This document shows, piece after piece, positions 10,680 to 23,828 of a DNA stretch of 64,000 nt. Position 1 is the stretch's first letter; each line of letters begins with the position of its first letter. Source of the DNA: Anniella stebbinsi (lineage: Eukaryota; Chordata; Lepidosauria; Squamata; Anniellidae); contig JARDYH010000004.1 of the NCBI GenBank assembly GCA_029215795.1, positions 211,646,517 through 211,710,516 on the forward strand, given 5' to 3'. The notes under the pieces are model-generated. The model did no database searches and was not told where the DNA came from. It saw only the letters and a program-made list of their open reading frames with translations. A program made the translations under genes and the position numbers.

Positions 10680-11290
10680 CCCCAGTGTCACTTCCAAGTC
10701 TTAAGGGCATCATCAATGCAAGTGTTAATAGGGCCTTTAAGGCCCCCATTGGTGTGCGGGGTGGGGGGAGAAACATGCAATTTCACCAAGAGCAGGCTGT
10801 GGAAATTGTGTATTTCCTCCTCTACATTAATAGTGGCTGCCATTAGCATGGAAGGGGTAATATACACTTTCATTAATAGAACCTTTAAGGCCCCCATTCA
10901 TGGCTAGGGACATTTCACATTGCCCACCCTGTTACAATGGCGGACACCATTAGTGTGGAGGGGAAAATGCACACTTTTCACAGGTGTACTTTCTGCAGGT
11001 GCACTTTCTGGAGGGATGCTTCCCTCCTGCATTGATGGGGGCCATAAAGGCCCCATTAATGCAAGGGTACCTTTTTGTTAATGGGACCTTTAAGGCCCCC
11101 AGTGGGCACATTTCCCCCCTCTACATTATTGGTGGCTACCATTAGTGTGGAGAAGGAAAATGTGTGATTTTCCCAGCCTTGAGGAAATTTCATGTTTCTC
11201 CCCCTCTACTGCCAATGGGAGCCTCCAAAACATGTACATTTCCTCTGGTACATTAATGGTGGCCACCATTAATGCAGCGGGGCAAAGGGC
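10680..11290. repeat. Degenerate internal repeats with mirrored ATTAATGG motifs
   Basis: The motif 'GGACCTTTAAGGCCCCCA' recurs near 10733, 10877 and 11087. A short palindrome 'GTGGCNNCCATTA' recurs near 10830, 10945, 11132 and 11257. This is probably the interior of an old DNA transposon or satellite-like array; I cannot delimit ends. Confidence 0.5.
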
Positions 11291-12190
11291 CGAATCCAGG
11301 GCAGTTGTCTGCCGAGTCCTTGTGAGCCTTGTGAGAGCTCAGCAGAGGCTCACAGGGCCCAGTTCATGGGAGCGGGCTCCAGTGGTGGCTAGCCTGCCCA
11401 CCACAAGCCAGTTTATGCTGCAACTTTTCCCTCTCCATTCATCCCTTTCTTGAATTAACTCAAACCCCCCCCATAGTGGAGGGCTTATTTTCCCAGACTC
11501 CCCCAACTACATTCATCTGAATCCCCCTTCCCCCTTGAGAAATGTCACTAGTCTCATTAAGATACTTAAAATTCCTCAGATGTTTCAGCTGAGGAAAAAT
11601 CTCCACATTCACTTTGAGTGTTCCAGCTCCCAATGACATTTTGCAATTCTCTAATCAATCTTGGTTTCCTGGAAAAAAAATATCAGACGTTTTGTCTGAA
11701 AAATCCCTCAAATATGCTCTGAATCTAAAATATTCAGCTCAGATTTTGGTGTTCCTCAGTACAAAAATAAAAAAAAACAAAATTAAAAAAAATGGCCACA
11801 AAGAAAATTAAGTCATAAGGAAAAGGCTAGGCTACAACTCAAGATTTCTGTGTTGAAGGACTGTTTTGAAGGGAGAGGCATTCAGACAGGTGAGCCTATT
11901 TAGCCTAAAGTGGTAGAGTCCAGACATAGATTTACCACTTGAGAACTGAAGGCCTAAATAACACTTAACTTACTTGATTCCAGGTCCCTTGACACGATGA
12001 TTACCAGGACTGGTGTACATCCACAGGAAATCTTCAACCCACAATCTATACCACAATAAATAGTTGATTCTACAAGCTCTGTTTTCAACATGTGTTTTCA
12101 ATTGGTGTGCACAGGCAGTGTATATGTTGCAGGGGAACATGGATGGAAGGGTGCTGTTGCATTTTGTATTTCTGTAAAGTAGCCAAATGC
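11291..12190. other. GRID2 intron, no gene recognised
   Basis: Unique-looking sequence with an A-rich tract at 11762-11795. No exon or repeat boundary recognised. Confidence 0.5.
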
Positions 12191-12198
12191 ATTTATTC

Positions 12199-12518
12199 TA
12201 GGCTGACCAGATAAAATCCAGGTCAGGGCTCATGTAGCTTTAACAGTTGTAGAGAAAAGGGAATTTCAGCCAGTGTCATTTGTATGCAATTAGTTCCTGG
12301 TGAAATTCCCTCTTCATCACAACAGTTAAAGGTGCAGGCACTATACTAGAGTGGCCATATACAAAAGAAGCCAGGGCCCCTGCAACTTTAACTGGTGTGA
12401 TGAAGAGGGAATATCACCAGGAACTAATTGCATACAAATGACACTGGCTGAAATTCCCTTTTCTCTACAACTGTTAAAGTTACATGAGCCCTGACCTGGA
12501 TTTTATCTGGTCACCCTA
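12199..12518. mobile_element. 320-bp foldback hAT MITE, perfect 8-bp TSD
   Basis: The termini are TAGGCTGACC and GGTCACCCTA. The whole element is a long imperfect inverted repeat around a centre with 'ACTATACTAGAGTGGCCATAT'. The flanks are ATTTATTC on both sides (12191-12198, 12519-12526). The subterminal sequence is ATAAAATCCAGG, a subfamily shared with the next copy at 13113. Confidence 0.92.
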
Positions 12519-12624
12519 ATTTATTCTTCACACAAGAACAGACACAAGTATTTTCAGCCTGTGTCTTCTTCCAATGCAACAAACCTAGTTGGACATGTGT
12601 ACTAATCACGTGTGTTCTACTATC

Positions 12625-12744
12625 AGAGGCACCTTGTCTTTCTTGTGGGTCCCTGGTCGAGAGCTGGTTGGCCACTGTGTGAACAGAGTACTGGACTAGA
12701 TGGATCCTTGGTCTGATCTAGCATGGCTCTTCTTATGTTCTTAC
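12625..12744 (+). mobile_element. CR1-like LINE 3' end fragment
   Basis: The stretch 'CTGGACTAGATGGATCCTTG', 'GTCTGATCTAGCATGGCTCT' and a TCTTATGTTCTTAC end match the family at 14275, 18193 and 43316 in opposite or same orientation. I assign it to the CR1 superfamily from the 43316 copy's ORF remnants; subfamily uncertain. Confidence 0.65.
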
Positions 12745-13112
12745 GAGTAAGCCGTAGCCATAGGATAAACCAGGATCCAGGATCAAGAAGCAAGCCACAA
12801 GCTAGGACAGCAGGACACAGGAACATGCCCGAGCTCTGGAAGACTTCCTTGCTCATGCAAGACTCAACTAGAACAGCCCAGTCCTCCTGTCCAGGGGAAT
12901 CAACCTGTACAGACTCATTTCAACTCCAGAACCTGAAGATATTTCGCTATAGTTCAGTTGTTCACTACATGGGACAGCTGCACAAAGCTCCATTAACCCC
13001 TAATAACAATGCCATTCTAGAGCATTATGGAACAATTAAATGGCAGACACCATTTTAATTTAGGTCCTGCCATTTTATTTTCCCACGTTATGTGGGGGCA
13101 AAGCACCATGCA
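12745..13112. other. GRID2 intron, no gene recognised
   Basis: The 111-aa plus-strand frame 12723-13058 runs out of the CR1-like end, has no recognisable domain and is rejected as a gene. Confidence 0.5.
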
Positions 13113-13429
13113 TAGGGTGACCAGATAAAATCCAGGTCAGGGCTCATGTAACTTTAACAATTGTAGAGAAAAGGGGATTTCAGCCAGTGTCATTTGTATG
13201 CAATTAGTTCCTGGTGATATTCCCTCCATCACAACTGTTAAAGTTGCAGGGGCCCTGCCTTCTTTTGTATATGGTCACTCTAGTATAGTGCCTGCACTTT
13301 AACTGTTGTGATGAAGAGGGAATTTCACCAGGAACTAATTGCATACAAATGACACTGGCTGAAATTCCCTTTTCTCAACAACTGTTAAAGTTACAGGAGC
13401 CCTGACCTGGATTTTATCTGGTCACCCTA
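13113..13429. mobile_element. 317-bp foldback hAT MITE, opposite orientation to 12199 copy
   Basis: It has the same TAGGGTGACCAGATAAAATC subfamily ends as the copy at 12199. Its centre 'TATATGGTCACTCTAGTATA' is the reverse of the other copy's centre, so the two lie in opposite orientation about 0.6 kb apart. No 8-bp TSD is visible (ACCATGCA against TTTTCAGT). Confidence 0.88.
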
Positions 13430-14274
13430 TTTTCAGTATCAGGCAAAAATATTTTGATTGCCTAGGCCTTTTGACTTAATGCAACAGTGTTTGTTTTAAG
13501 GATTTTATCTGTCATGATATTGTTTATTTTATTGGGATACAAACCTGTTGTATGCCACACTGAAATCCAAAAGGACAAAGGCTGGTACATAAATATTTTG
13601 AATACAATTTGTTATGATTTGGCATCCTAAGAATTGAAAAAAACAACAAGCTTCAACAGTATTTTAGAGAGAAGATTGAGAATTGTGATTCAACAGTGCT
13701 TTTGAAGAAGGATTTATTTCAAAATGTATTGGGTTTAAAAACCTTTCTCTTTTCCCTTGGAAATCTCCCCTTTTCTCCCTAAGAGAAAGGTTTCTTCATG
13801 CTAAAAGGGGGAAAAAGTCTAAAATGCCTGTCTTAAGACTGACATGGAAGCATCAGACATCTAAAACTGGACAGCTATTGGTAACATGAGAGATAAATCA
13901 GGTATATAAAATAAAGATTATGTGGAACTTACTGCCCTAAGAGCTTATAATTAGCTCCCTCTTATCTTGTTTTCTATCAGCAGATGAAGACTTTTCCTTT
14001 GCAACAAGCTTTGATTCACTTCTTGCGTTAAGTTATTAAAGGTTTACTTAGCTCTCCATTTGCTTTTAGTTTGGTCTTGTGCTTACTATTTTATTACTTA
14101 TTGGATTTCTTTTTTTAAAAAGCTGCTTGTATTGACATTATATTGTGAGCAGCTTTGTAAAGGCCTGGGCCTTGAAAAGTAGGAGGGAGAGAGAGAGATG
14201 TTGAACTGGTAGGACTTTAACCTGTTGTTTTGTAGGTCTTTTCTGGCAGGAGTTTCTAGACAGAAAGTGCTGTA
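13430..14274. other. GRID2 intron, no gene recognised
   Basis: AT-rich. A piece near 13480-13620 ('GTATGCCACACTGAAATCCA', then 'ACATAAATATTTTGAATACA') and 14095-14160 resemble old LINE 3' untranslated sequence but are too diverged to assign. Confidence 0.4.
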
Positions 14275-14437
14275 CCAAATAAGCCTATATATATACACCA
14301 GTCGCTGGGGACGGTGCTGTTGCATTGTGTCCTGCTTGTGGGTCCCTGGTTGACAGCTGGTTGGCCACTGTGAGAACAGAGTGCTGGACTAGATGGACCC
14401 TCGGTCTGATCCAGTTTAGCTCTTCTTATGTCCTTAT
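14275..14437 (+). mobile_element. CR1-like LINE 3' end fragment
   Basis: Matches 12625-12744 ('GTTGGCCACTGTGAGAACAG', 'ACTAGATGGACCCTCGGTCT') and ends TCTTATGTCCTTATG. Same orientation as that copy. Confidence 0.65.
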
Positions 14438-14725
14438 GTGCTTTCTCTGGCCTTTTTTCTGTCTCTGCATGTGAAATGCCAAATGTAAGTGGCCAAGGTG
14501 TTGTGGTGAAATGGAGGATCATTGGATTTTATTAAAGTTCAACACACACACAACCCTAATTGAACATGGATTTTCATATGTTCTTAAATATCAGCTGGAT
14601 GTGTCTTTCCCATTGAGAGCCATTTATCAGTAGCACAGGACCCTACGATTTACCATGATTTGTCATGTGCATGGTAAAAAAAAAAAATCCTTGCCACATG
14701 GACAGATGCTTTAGATGAGTTACCC

Positions 14726-15144
14726 TAGGGTGACCACATTTGGGAAACCAAAAAAGAGGACCCTCAGTGGGGTGGGGGGTGGGAAAGTGGCTTTCCGGGG
14801 CCTCTGGAAAGCATGTCATTCACCCCCACTGCTTTAAAGGACCCAATTGGAGCGGAGGAGGGGAAAGTGTGTCATTCCCGCCCTCCACTGCTCCAATCGG
14901 GTCCTTTTCTATAATGTCCAGGAATGACATACTTTCCCCTGTAAGGTCCTGATTGGAGCAGTGGGAGGGAAATAACCCACCTCCAGAAAGCTCGTCATTC
15001 CCTCCAACCACGCTAATGTGGCCTTAAAGGGGAAAGCTTGTCTTTCCAGGACATTATAGAAAATTACAGAAAATCCCCCCTGACACCCAGGATAGAACAA
15101 AAACCAGGACAAATCCGGGGAAATCCTGACAGTTGGTCACCCTA
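14726..15144. mobile_element. 419-bp hAT-type MITE, perfect 8-bp TSD
   Basis: The termini are TAGGGTGACCACATTTGGG and CAGTTGGTCACCCTA. The flanks AGTTACCC are identical (14718-14725, 15145-15152). The terminal decamer is the same as in the 320-bp foldback family, but the interior is different (GC-rich, with 'CACTGCTCCAATCGGGTCCT' and mirrored copies). Confidence 0.92.
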
Positions 15145-15152
15145 AGTTACCC

Positions 15153-16207
<1,055 letters not shown>

Positions 16208-16941
16208 TCAAAGAGATTAAAAATGGATTGAAAGCAGCTAGCACACACATGCTGACGGAATTCATAAGTGGCTTGTCTCAGCTGTCACGACTAAGGCTTT
16301 CACTAACTTAAATGCAACATCATCACAAAACAAAAACGAAAAGAAAAGAAACAAAAAACTTGCTTCGCACTTGGGGAACCAACTGGGTCTAGGAGTTTGG
16401 ATGTGACTTCTAGTTTCAGTTTGTGTTTTGTGAGCAAAGGCAGGTTCCTAGCTGTCACTGGAAATCTTCTATTTCCTAAACTGAGGGCTGTTATAGCACA
16501 TGTAGGCAGATGTCCTGCACTTGGGTGGCTTTGTGGTTAATAAGACCTATTGTCCTTATATTGATGGAACAACAGATGTATACTGTGTGCATTCCAAGGA
16601 AATATACTGTCAAGGTGCCTTGCATGTCCTGGACCCCTTGAACAACTCTTTAAAACTCTCTTGCCTCCTTAAGAATCCCAAGTTCCTTTTTTTTTACCTT
16701 CCTCTTCCCAATAATATGGGTTGAGGGCTGTAGACGTGGGATGAGTGACACTCCTGACACTTGTGACTTAACACAACAGTTTAGTAGTAAATTCAAACAA
16801 CTACATTACAAATAAAGGTATTTAGTTAATTGAGCAGTGTGATACAAAAGCACTAAAAGAAAATAAAAGTTGCAAAAGTTACCCTACGCTTCACCTAGAC
16901 TTCTTTAGGTTGCTTCATTCTGTTCCTTCCTCATGCTCTGT

Positions 16942-17744
16942 CACTTGAGGCTCAGGTGGCCTCAGTGGCACGGAGTGCCTTCTACCAACTATGGTTGGTG
17001 GCCCAGCTACGCTCCTATCTGGACAGGGATAACCTGGCTTCAGTTGTCTATGCTCTGGTAATCTCTAAATTGGATTACTGCAATGCACTCTATGTGGGGC
17101 TGCCTTTGAAGACGGTTCAGAAGCTGCAGCTTGTGCAATGCAGCGGCCAGAGTGATAACAGAAACCAGAAGGTTCGAGCATATAAGACCTACTCTGGCCT
17201 GCTTGCACATGCTGCCTATATGTTTCCGAGCTCAATTCAAGGTGCTGGTTTTAACCTATAAAGCCTTACACAGCTTGGGACCACAATACCTGATGGAACG
17301 CCTCTCCCGACACGAACCTACCCGTACACTACGATCCACATCGAAGGTCCTCCTCCGGTTGCCTACTCCAAGGGAGGCATGGAGGGTGGCAACAAGGGAA
17401 AGGTCCTTTTCAGTGGTGGCCCCCCAATTATGGAATGATCTCCCTGACGAGGCTCGCCTGGTGCCAACATTGTTATCTTTTCGGTGCCAGGTCAAGACTT
17501 TCCTCTTCTCCCAGGCATTTAACAGCATATGATAAGGGTTTTTGTGTTTTTGTGTTGTTGTTGTGCTTTAACCCAGAAGGATATTGTAATTTTAACTTGT
17601 TTTTATGCTTTATGCTTTTACATTTTGTATATTGGTGTTTTAATTGTTCAATGTTTTTAATTTTTGTAAACCGCCCAGAGAGCTTTGACTATGGGGTGGT
17701 ATATAAATGGAATAAAATAAATAAATAAATAAATAAATAAATAA
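16942..17744 (+). mobile_element. 5'-truncated L2-type LINE with ORF2 C-terminus and 3' tail
   Basis: Frame 16956-17261 encodes VARSAFYQLWLVAQLRSYLD and LVISKLDYCNALYVGLPL. The reading then shifts into frame 17131-17532, which encodes LGPQYLMERLSRHEPTRTLR, FSVVAPQLWNDLPDEARL and ends FLFSQAFNSI. One frameshift lies near 17140. The 3' tail has CCGCCCAGAGAGCTTTGACT followed by GGTATATAAAT and an (AAAT)n microsatellite (17715-17744). It is the same subfamily as the copy at 60929. Confidence 0.92.
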
Positions 17745-17849
17745 ATTCTGCTCTTTTCCTCCTGCCTCTTTCCCTCTTTTATACCCTCTTTCCCCGAAAC
17801 AGAAAGTACTGTTTCAGTCTTGAAGAAAGAGAAATGAATCTTAAACCAA

Positions 17850-18006
17850 GGGATGAATTTTATTTATTGTTTTTATCTTGTTTTACTTTGTTTTTAACGT
17901 TTTTATGCTACCTATGGTATTTTATTTATTGTTTTTCTCTTGTTTAAATTGTTTTAACTTTGTATGCCACCTAGGGTATTTTGTAGAAAGGTGGGGTATA
18001 AACTGA

Positions 18007-18055
<49 letters not shown>

Positions 18056-18056
18056 T
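17850..18056 (+). mobile_element. L2-type 3' tail fragment with (ATT)n
   Basis: 'TATGCCACCTAGGGTATTTT', then 'GGTGGGGTATAAACTGAATT', then a pure (ATT)n tract at 18008-18056 follow the pattern of an L2 3' terminus. Confidence 0.65.
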
Positions 18057-18192
18057 ACAACCAGAGAAATGAAACTACTCTTCTTAGGGATACCCCCTCC
18101 CAACAGAACCCCCCAGCCTCTAAGCCTGACTTTATTACCTTGCCTTTGTAGACCTCCAACCATCACAGATATGTTCCTGCCTGCCAGTAAGA

Positions 18193-18512
18193 AAATAAGA
18201 ACATTGAGAAGAACCCTGCTGGATCAGACCGAGGGTCCATCTAGTCCAGCGCTCTGTTTACATAGTGGCCAACCAGCTGTTGACCAGGGACCAACAAAGC
18301 AGGACATGGTGCAACAGCACCCTCCCACCTATGTTTCCCAGCAACTGATGTACATAGGCTTACTGTCTCTGCTACTGGTGGTCGAACATAGCTATCAGGA
18401 CTAGTAGCCATTTATATCCTTCTCATCCAGGAATTTATCCAACCCCCTTTTAAAGCCATCCAAACTGGTGACCATCACTACATCTTATATCCTAAGATAT
18501 CAAAGAGTTTGA
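18193..18512 (-). mobile_element. CR1-like LINE 3' end
   Basis: The left edge is AAGAACATTGAGAAGAACCC with 'CTGCTGGATCAGACCGAGGG', and the body continues to 'TTTTAAAGCCATCCAAACTG'. This matches the longer copy at 43316-43866. Confidence 0.75.
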
Positions 18513-20984
18513 ATGGAAAGGTCCTACACCTGTCCATTTTGGCTTGGCTTGTTTTCAGACATGTTCCTGGATGATCTGACATATGAGACTTCCCCTAATT
18601 TAAGAGTAGTACGCACAGCTTCCAGAACACAGCATCCTGTCCATATTTGCCTTGGCTTGCACAGATGTTGGAGTGTTGGCAGTTATTATGACATAGAATT
18701 CACACCATTTTGACCAACAGACATTATTATCCTTTAATGAAACACATTTTTGCTGTCTAGGTGATGCAGGTCATCACTATTTTGTATCTCTTTCATATCT
18801 TCTTTTGTATCTTCACCATTGTATATTTTTGGGGTACAATTCACATCCTTCATGTCCAGGGGAAAATATATAAATTTTCAGGTATTTAATTTTATAATAA
18901 AGGACCAAATGGTTAGATAAATGGTATGGAAGTAGCCTGAAATCTTATATCTGTGTAACTGTGAGAGAGTCAGTCAATCAGCATTTATGCAAGAATAGAT
19001 TTGTCATATCAAGTATGTGACTAAATTCTACAAGTACCTCTGTCACAGTGTTTTTCTGAGCAGTATTTAGCGTGAAAAGGGAAGTTTTAAGGCAGGGATG
19101 GGCAGCTGTGTGTGGTCCAGGGGGAATTTTTGTCCCCAGAGGCCCCCTGAAAACTGTCTCCTTTTTGGGTGCCAAAAAGTAAATTAAAAGAAATTTTAAA
19201 ATGGCATCCATAATGCTATGGAGGGCCAAAAGGGTCAAAATTAGCATGTTTGAACACCAAATTTGATCCCTTTGGTGTTCCATAGTACTACAGACACCAA
19301 TGTTTTGGTTATTTTTGCATTGAGTTGGGCCAGTTCACAGATTCTTTGGGTTTTAAACATTTGCATGAACAGAAATTTCTGCAAAACTGCACCTCCAATC
19401 TGCATCTTTTGCACTAATTAGAATCGCCATTTGCACAAAATACACAAACTGTGGCCACAATTTGCACAGACTTGGATTTACAAAAAATAAAATAAAATAA
19501 AAAACCAAGCAAACCAGAAAGGGTTCTTGGATTTTGGGGAAAAACCTGCAGCTCAGAACTCCAGTAAGCCCCGAAAGGGCTGGATTTTCCAGCAATGGAC
19601 ATCGCTAGTGTAATTTCAAAAGCCCTCTGCAAGTGATCGGTCTGGCAAGAGTAAGCTGACCCTTCTCTAGCAAGCTGCTGGATAGGGCATAAAAGAGAAA
19701 AAGAGCAAGAGAGGGGTGTGGCAGAAAGAGAGAGGGCCACCCCCACCACTGACTTCAGCCCTGCCCACAACTGGTGTGCAGCTGCTGACAGATTACTCCT
19801 GAGGACATGTGTCCTTCAACAGGAAAAAACAATCTCCACCCCTGCTTTACAGGATAAGCAATTGGATGTCTCTCAAGCTGCCAATTGCCGATCCTTACCC
19901 TAGTTTTTAATTAACTGGAACTTCATAAAGGCAATCTTTAAAATGGATTAATTGACAGACCCATTGGTTAAAGCAATTCAGCTCATAATTCATTTAAGAG
20001 CTGAGATTTTATTTCTTTGAAAAAAAACATAGCTTCTGACACATTCTCATTTCACCTGTGATTGGCCAGGTAATAAAGATGGACATATAGCCTGAGCAAC
20101 TGAAATACCTGCATTAGTTAAGGATTGGTTTTGGCCTGAGACTTCAGAAATTTCAAAAATAAATCCCTAAACACAGGACTTGAAAAACATTTCAAAATTT
20201 TAGCCACCCTTCTTAACAAAAACACAACACAGTAGGGTCACCAAGCAAGCAAAGACAATAAGGTCTGAACTTGGAACACAATAATTCCATTTTTTGTTGC
20301 CATTATTTCCCAACAAATTGACTTTTAAAAATCTGTTTAATTTTGTATTAGAGGAATACTGAGACATCATCACAGTTCATATCGATGTATACACTGGTTA
20401 ATTTAGGAGCACTTTTGCAGTGCATCTATCAACTGTTAATAGGACTCTAGAGAATACTGATCAGCAGCCGTTAAACAGATATTTTGAGCCTTTAAGTGCA
20501 GATGAGTACTTATGGCATTTTTAGTCACCAATAATTCAAGGATAAGTTAATTTCTTCATCTCCGAACTCACTTTCAGTGAACTCAGAAGACTGCTGCATT
20601 AATCATGGCAACCCCAGAACACATTATATGGTGGCTATTGAAATACTGTTTTGTATATTTATTGCTCTCACGCCTAATCAAAACAGGTTTCTTAACGCCC
20701 TGTGTAATTCAATTGAAGACAATTGATTTAATGTACACTTCTCAGAAGTTGCAATGTCCTGTTGAGGGTGGGGGAGGGAGGGAAATGATGGAATGACTAC
20801 TCATGCCCTTGCTAGGAACCAAAACGATAAAAGTCTTCATATTTTTTATTTATTTGTTGTAGCCTAATCTGGAAAAAAATGGAACACAGAACTGCACAAA
20901 ATGGTAGGAGGTGGTTATAGTAGGATGAAGCAAGGGCTGCTAACTCCTTTCCTTTGAAAATATTGGTCATTGTCTATCGCAGCA
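18513..20984. other. GRID2 intron, mostly unique-looking
   Basis: 19085-19345 carries an unassigned repeat-like block ('GGGATGGGCAGCTGTGTGTG'). 19900-20600 is AT-rich with several TAAT cores and no repeat signature, which could be conserved noncoding sequence. No exon signals. Confidence 0.4.
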
Positions 20985-21099
20985 GGGGTGCAAGCCAGCA
21001 GCATGCTGGAGAAGATCTGCTGCCAGCCTGTATTGACATTACTAAGCAGGATAAATCAAGTGTCTGAGTCAGTACAAGGCAGATTCTTATGTTCCTATA
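20985..21099 (+). mobile_element. CR1-like LINE 3' end remnant
   Basis: The end 'GAGTCAGTACAAGGCAGATT' plus CTTATGTTCCTAT is the 3' terminus pattern of a squamate CR1-like family. Short and diverged. Confidence 0.5.
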
Positions 21100-21394
21100 T
21101 TCACCATGCCCAGACCATCTACCAGCCAGTTCTTCTGACCCAGCAAGAATGGAGGAACTTCTATTCCTATTTTAGTCCACACAGGAGACACATCTACCAT
21201 CCCAGAATATAACAGCTGGACACACCAGATTTTATTGCCCAGCAGTGGCCAAGGCCTAGTGAATACACAACAGGAAAGCAGGAGAGGCAGTCCACTGAAT
21301 AGCCTGGCTTGTTCTTAAGGCTGTTCTTAAGGTTCATAATGGCCAGCGTAAAATGGTTTTGTTTAAATGTTTATGCCATACTTCCATTCTAATG

Positions 21395-22395
21395 GTAGAA
21401 CAGTGAACATCTACATGAAACAGTTGGCAGAGGTCATCCAGAGATTTGGACTGAAGTGTCACCAGTATGCATATGACTCAGCTCTATCGCTCTTTTCCAT
21501 CAGATGCACATAAAGCAATAGAAATCCTGAATCGGGGATTGGACGCGGGATTGGACTGGATAAGGGTGAAGAAACTTAGGCTCAGTTCAGACAAAATGGA
21601 GGTTTGTCCATCTGGGTGAATGGTATTCAATGTGTTTTCATAGGGATTATATTCCCCTAAATCAGCCTTTCCCAACCTGGTGCCCTCCAGAAGGTTTGGA
21701 CTTCATCTCCCATCAACCCCAACCAGAACAGCCAATGAATAGGAATCCTGGGAGGGAGACAGGTTCAGCAAGACTGCCCTGAAGGATCATGTTTGCAATT
21801 TGGGGATGGTTTTTAGACCCAACACTTGTTAGAGGCTCAAGTGACCTCTATAGCTAGAAGATGTGTCAGATGTGACCATACCAGGATAGAGATTGCTTGT
21901 CTACAGTTATCCATGTTCTGGTGATGTCCTATTTAGGCCGCTGCATTTTATGTGGTACTGCCTTTAAAAATGGTCTGGAGAGTGGAGACTGCACAGCTGC
22001 AGGAATATTAACTGGAGCAGCGCATGTTGATGACATCATATCAGTGTTGAACCAGCTCCAGTGGCTCAAGGTTTAGTTCTACATTCAGTTGAAAGTTATG
22101 GGTTTAAGCTACAAAGCTCTTAGTGGCTTGGGACCAAGTTACCTGAAATACTGTATTTTCCCATATATATGTACCAGAGCTTTAAGATCCTGTGTACCCC
22201 TGTCAAGTGAAGCAAGTGGAGTTCCCTAAGGAAAGGGTCATCTTGACAGTTAGGCAATGCAATGGTTTCCCCAGTGAGACTCACCTGGGACCTTTTTAAT
22301 TATATTTTTGGTGCCAGGTGAAGACCGTTTCATTCACCCAGCTGCCCAGAGGGAATGTGTTGATGGGTGGCCATCTAAATTAAATTAAATTAAAT
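21395..22395 (+). mobile_element. Old, degenerate L2-type LINE
   Basis: 'ACATCTACATGAAACAGTTG' with a following frame reading HQYAYDSALS-like residues corresponds to the YQYADDTQ region of the L2 at 30101. Further blocks match the region from RSLGVLL to LGPxYL ('AGCTACAAAGCTCTTAGTGG', 'GCTTGGGACCAAGTTACCTG'). It ends in a (TAAAT)n tract near 22378-22398. Many indels; 21663-21755 is interrupted by a MITE arm. Confidence 0.7.
21663..21755. mobile_element. Partial palindromic hAT MITE (CAGCCTTTCCCAACC)
   Basis: The left arm 'CAGCCTTTCCCAACCTGGTG' and 'CATCTCCCATCAACCCCAAC' match the complete copy at 24501. The right arm is missing or diverged. It is inserted in the old L2 copy. Confidence 0.7.
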
Positions 22396-22825
22396 TAAGG
22401 AGCCAGTGATTAGGTCATTTATAAAGAATCTCAAAGGAGATTTTCAAAGCCTTTAGTATTTTTCATCTTCAGTTGCTGCTTATAAAATGTTGCTGTTGTT
22501 ATATGACATCTGTGTGTCAAATATAATATTCCTCCCTAAATTAAGTTAAAGTTAAAATCAGTGTCTGCCAGAATGGATATATTCAGATTCATGAGAGAGA
22601 CACGCTGCTTGGGAGGCCATATGGAACGAGCAAGCTTCAAAGCACTGCAATTAACTGTTCTAAGTTTTGCATAGTTGGAAGCAGGTGTGTAGAATTTCAG
22701 TTCTGTGATCCAAATCCTGCCCTCCCAGGGTCCCAATCCAGCACTCTGGGGATCCTGAAATGGCCACGCCCCTTCCACAGGCCCCACCCCCTTGCCCTGA
22801 CTGCCGATTGGTGGCTTTACTGCTT
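22396..22825. other. GRID2 intron, no gene recognised
   Basis: AT-rich then GC-richer sequence near 22720-22800. The 145-aa minus-strand frame here overlaps the SINE and is not credible. Confidence 0.45.
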
Positions 22826-22987
22826 TTGGATAAGGTGGCATACATAATCCTCCTCCTCTCCATTTTATCCCCACAATAGTCTGTGACTTTCCCAAAGTCA
22901 GCCAGCGGGTTTCCATGGCTGAGTAGGGACTAGAACTCAGATCTCCCGACTCCCAGTCCAACAGTTTAGCCACTACACCACACTGAC
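22826..22987 (-). mobile_element. tRNA-derived SINE, 3' half shortened
   Basis: On the minus strand it reads GTGTGGTGTAGTGGCTAAAC (A-box region), GAGTTCTAGTCCC (B-box-like) and a body shared with 1598-1835. It lacks the long (ATAA)n tail. Confidence 0.72.
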
Positions 22988-23554
22988 AATATTTAGCCAG
23001 TTTAAATATTTAAATAGCCATTTAAATATCCCTGCTATGCAGGAAGCTCTTATTATCCTCTGGTTATAGGTAATGCAACTGGAGAAATTAGGACTGAAAA
23101 TATGCCAAGAGTCTTGCTAATGCGATGCTGTGATTTTGTAGCTAGTCTTCAGTCAGAAGAATACATCTCCATTATATCCTTTATTATTTGTAATACTGAG
23201 CACCCCGAGTCAGACGTCTCCTTTGGACATCCTGGTAGGACTTCCCATCTTTCATGATTTTTATAATATTTGTTTCCTGTTACTGGATAAAGCAAAGTAT
23301 CTAACATACAAGGTTACCATGTATACCTCTGTAATCCTCAAAATCAAACAAAAGTGTGCATAGCAACAATGGGTGTCATTCTTCAGAGGTCACCTAGCCT
23401 CCATGTATGGTATAAAAAAATTAAAAATAGCTTAAGTAAAAAGATAAATTAATACAGCTGGATTAAAAACAGATGTAATGACGTTAAAACAGCAGGAATC
23501 AATAGTGAAGAGGTTTCCAGAATTATTTATTTTTAAAGGGCTTATGTGACAGTG
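22988..23554. other. GRID2 intron, no gene recognised
   Basis: Unique-looking sequence without repeat boundaries or splice-flanked frames. Confidence 0.5.
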
Positions 23555-23743
23555 ACCCTGTTCATACGATGCACTAAGCCATGGTAGTTGAGCATTTTGA
23601 GCTGAAAATTATGGCTTAGCATGTCCTGTGGATCATTCCTAACCATGGTGGCTACATAACCACAGTTTAAACACACTGACTAACCATTTGCTGCAAAAGA
23701 GTTAGAGGACAAACCATGGTTTAGTGTGTTAGCTGAACAGGCC
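23555..23743. mobile_element. Inverted-repeat MITE with CCATGGTT core
   Basis: The left end ACCCTGTTCATACGATGCAC with CTAAGCCATGG mirrors the right end CCATGGTTTAGTGTGTTAGC with TGAACAGG. Length about 189 bp. No clean TSD. Confidence 0.6.
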
Positions 23744-23828
23744 CATTGTGATATGTTTTATCGGCCGATTCCGTATTTATTTGGATTTTTTCCCTTTGGG
23801 ATCTCCTGTGGTTATGGACAAATTCATA

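Noticed and set aside
17954..18166. Poly-Asn ORF across (ATT)n
   Set aside because: Pure microsatellite translation.
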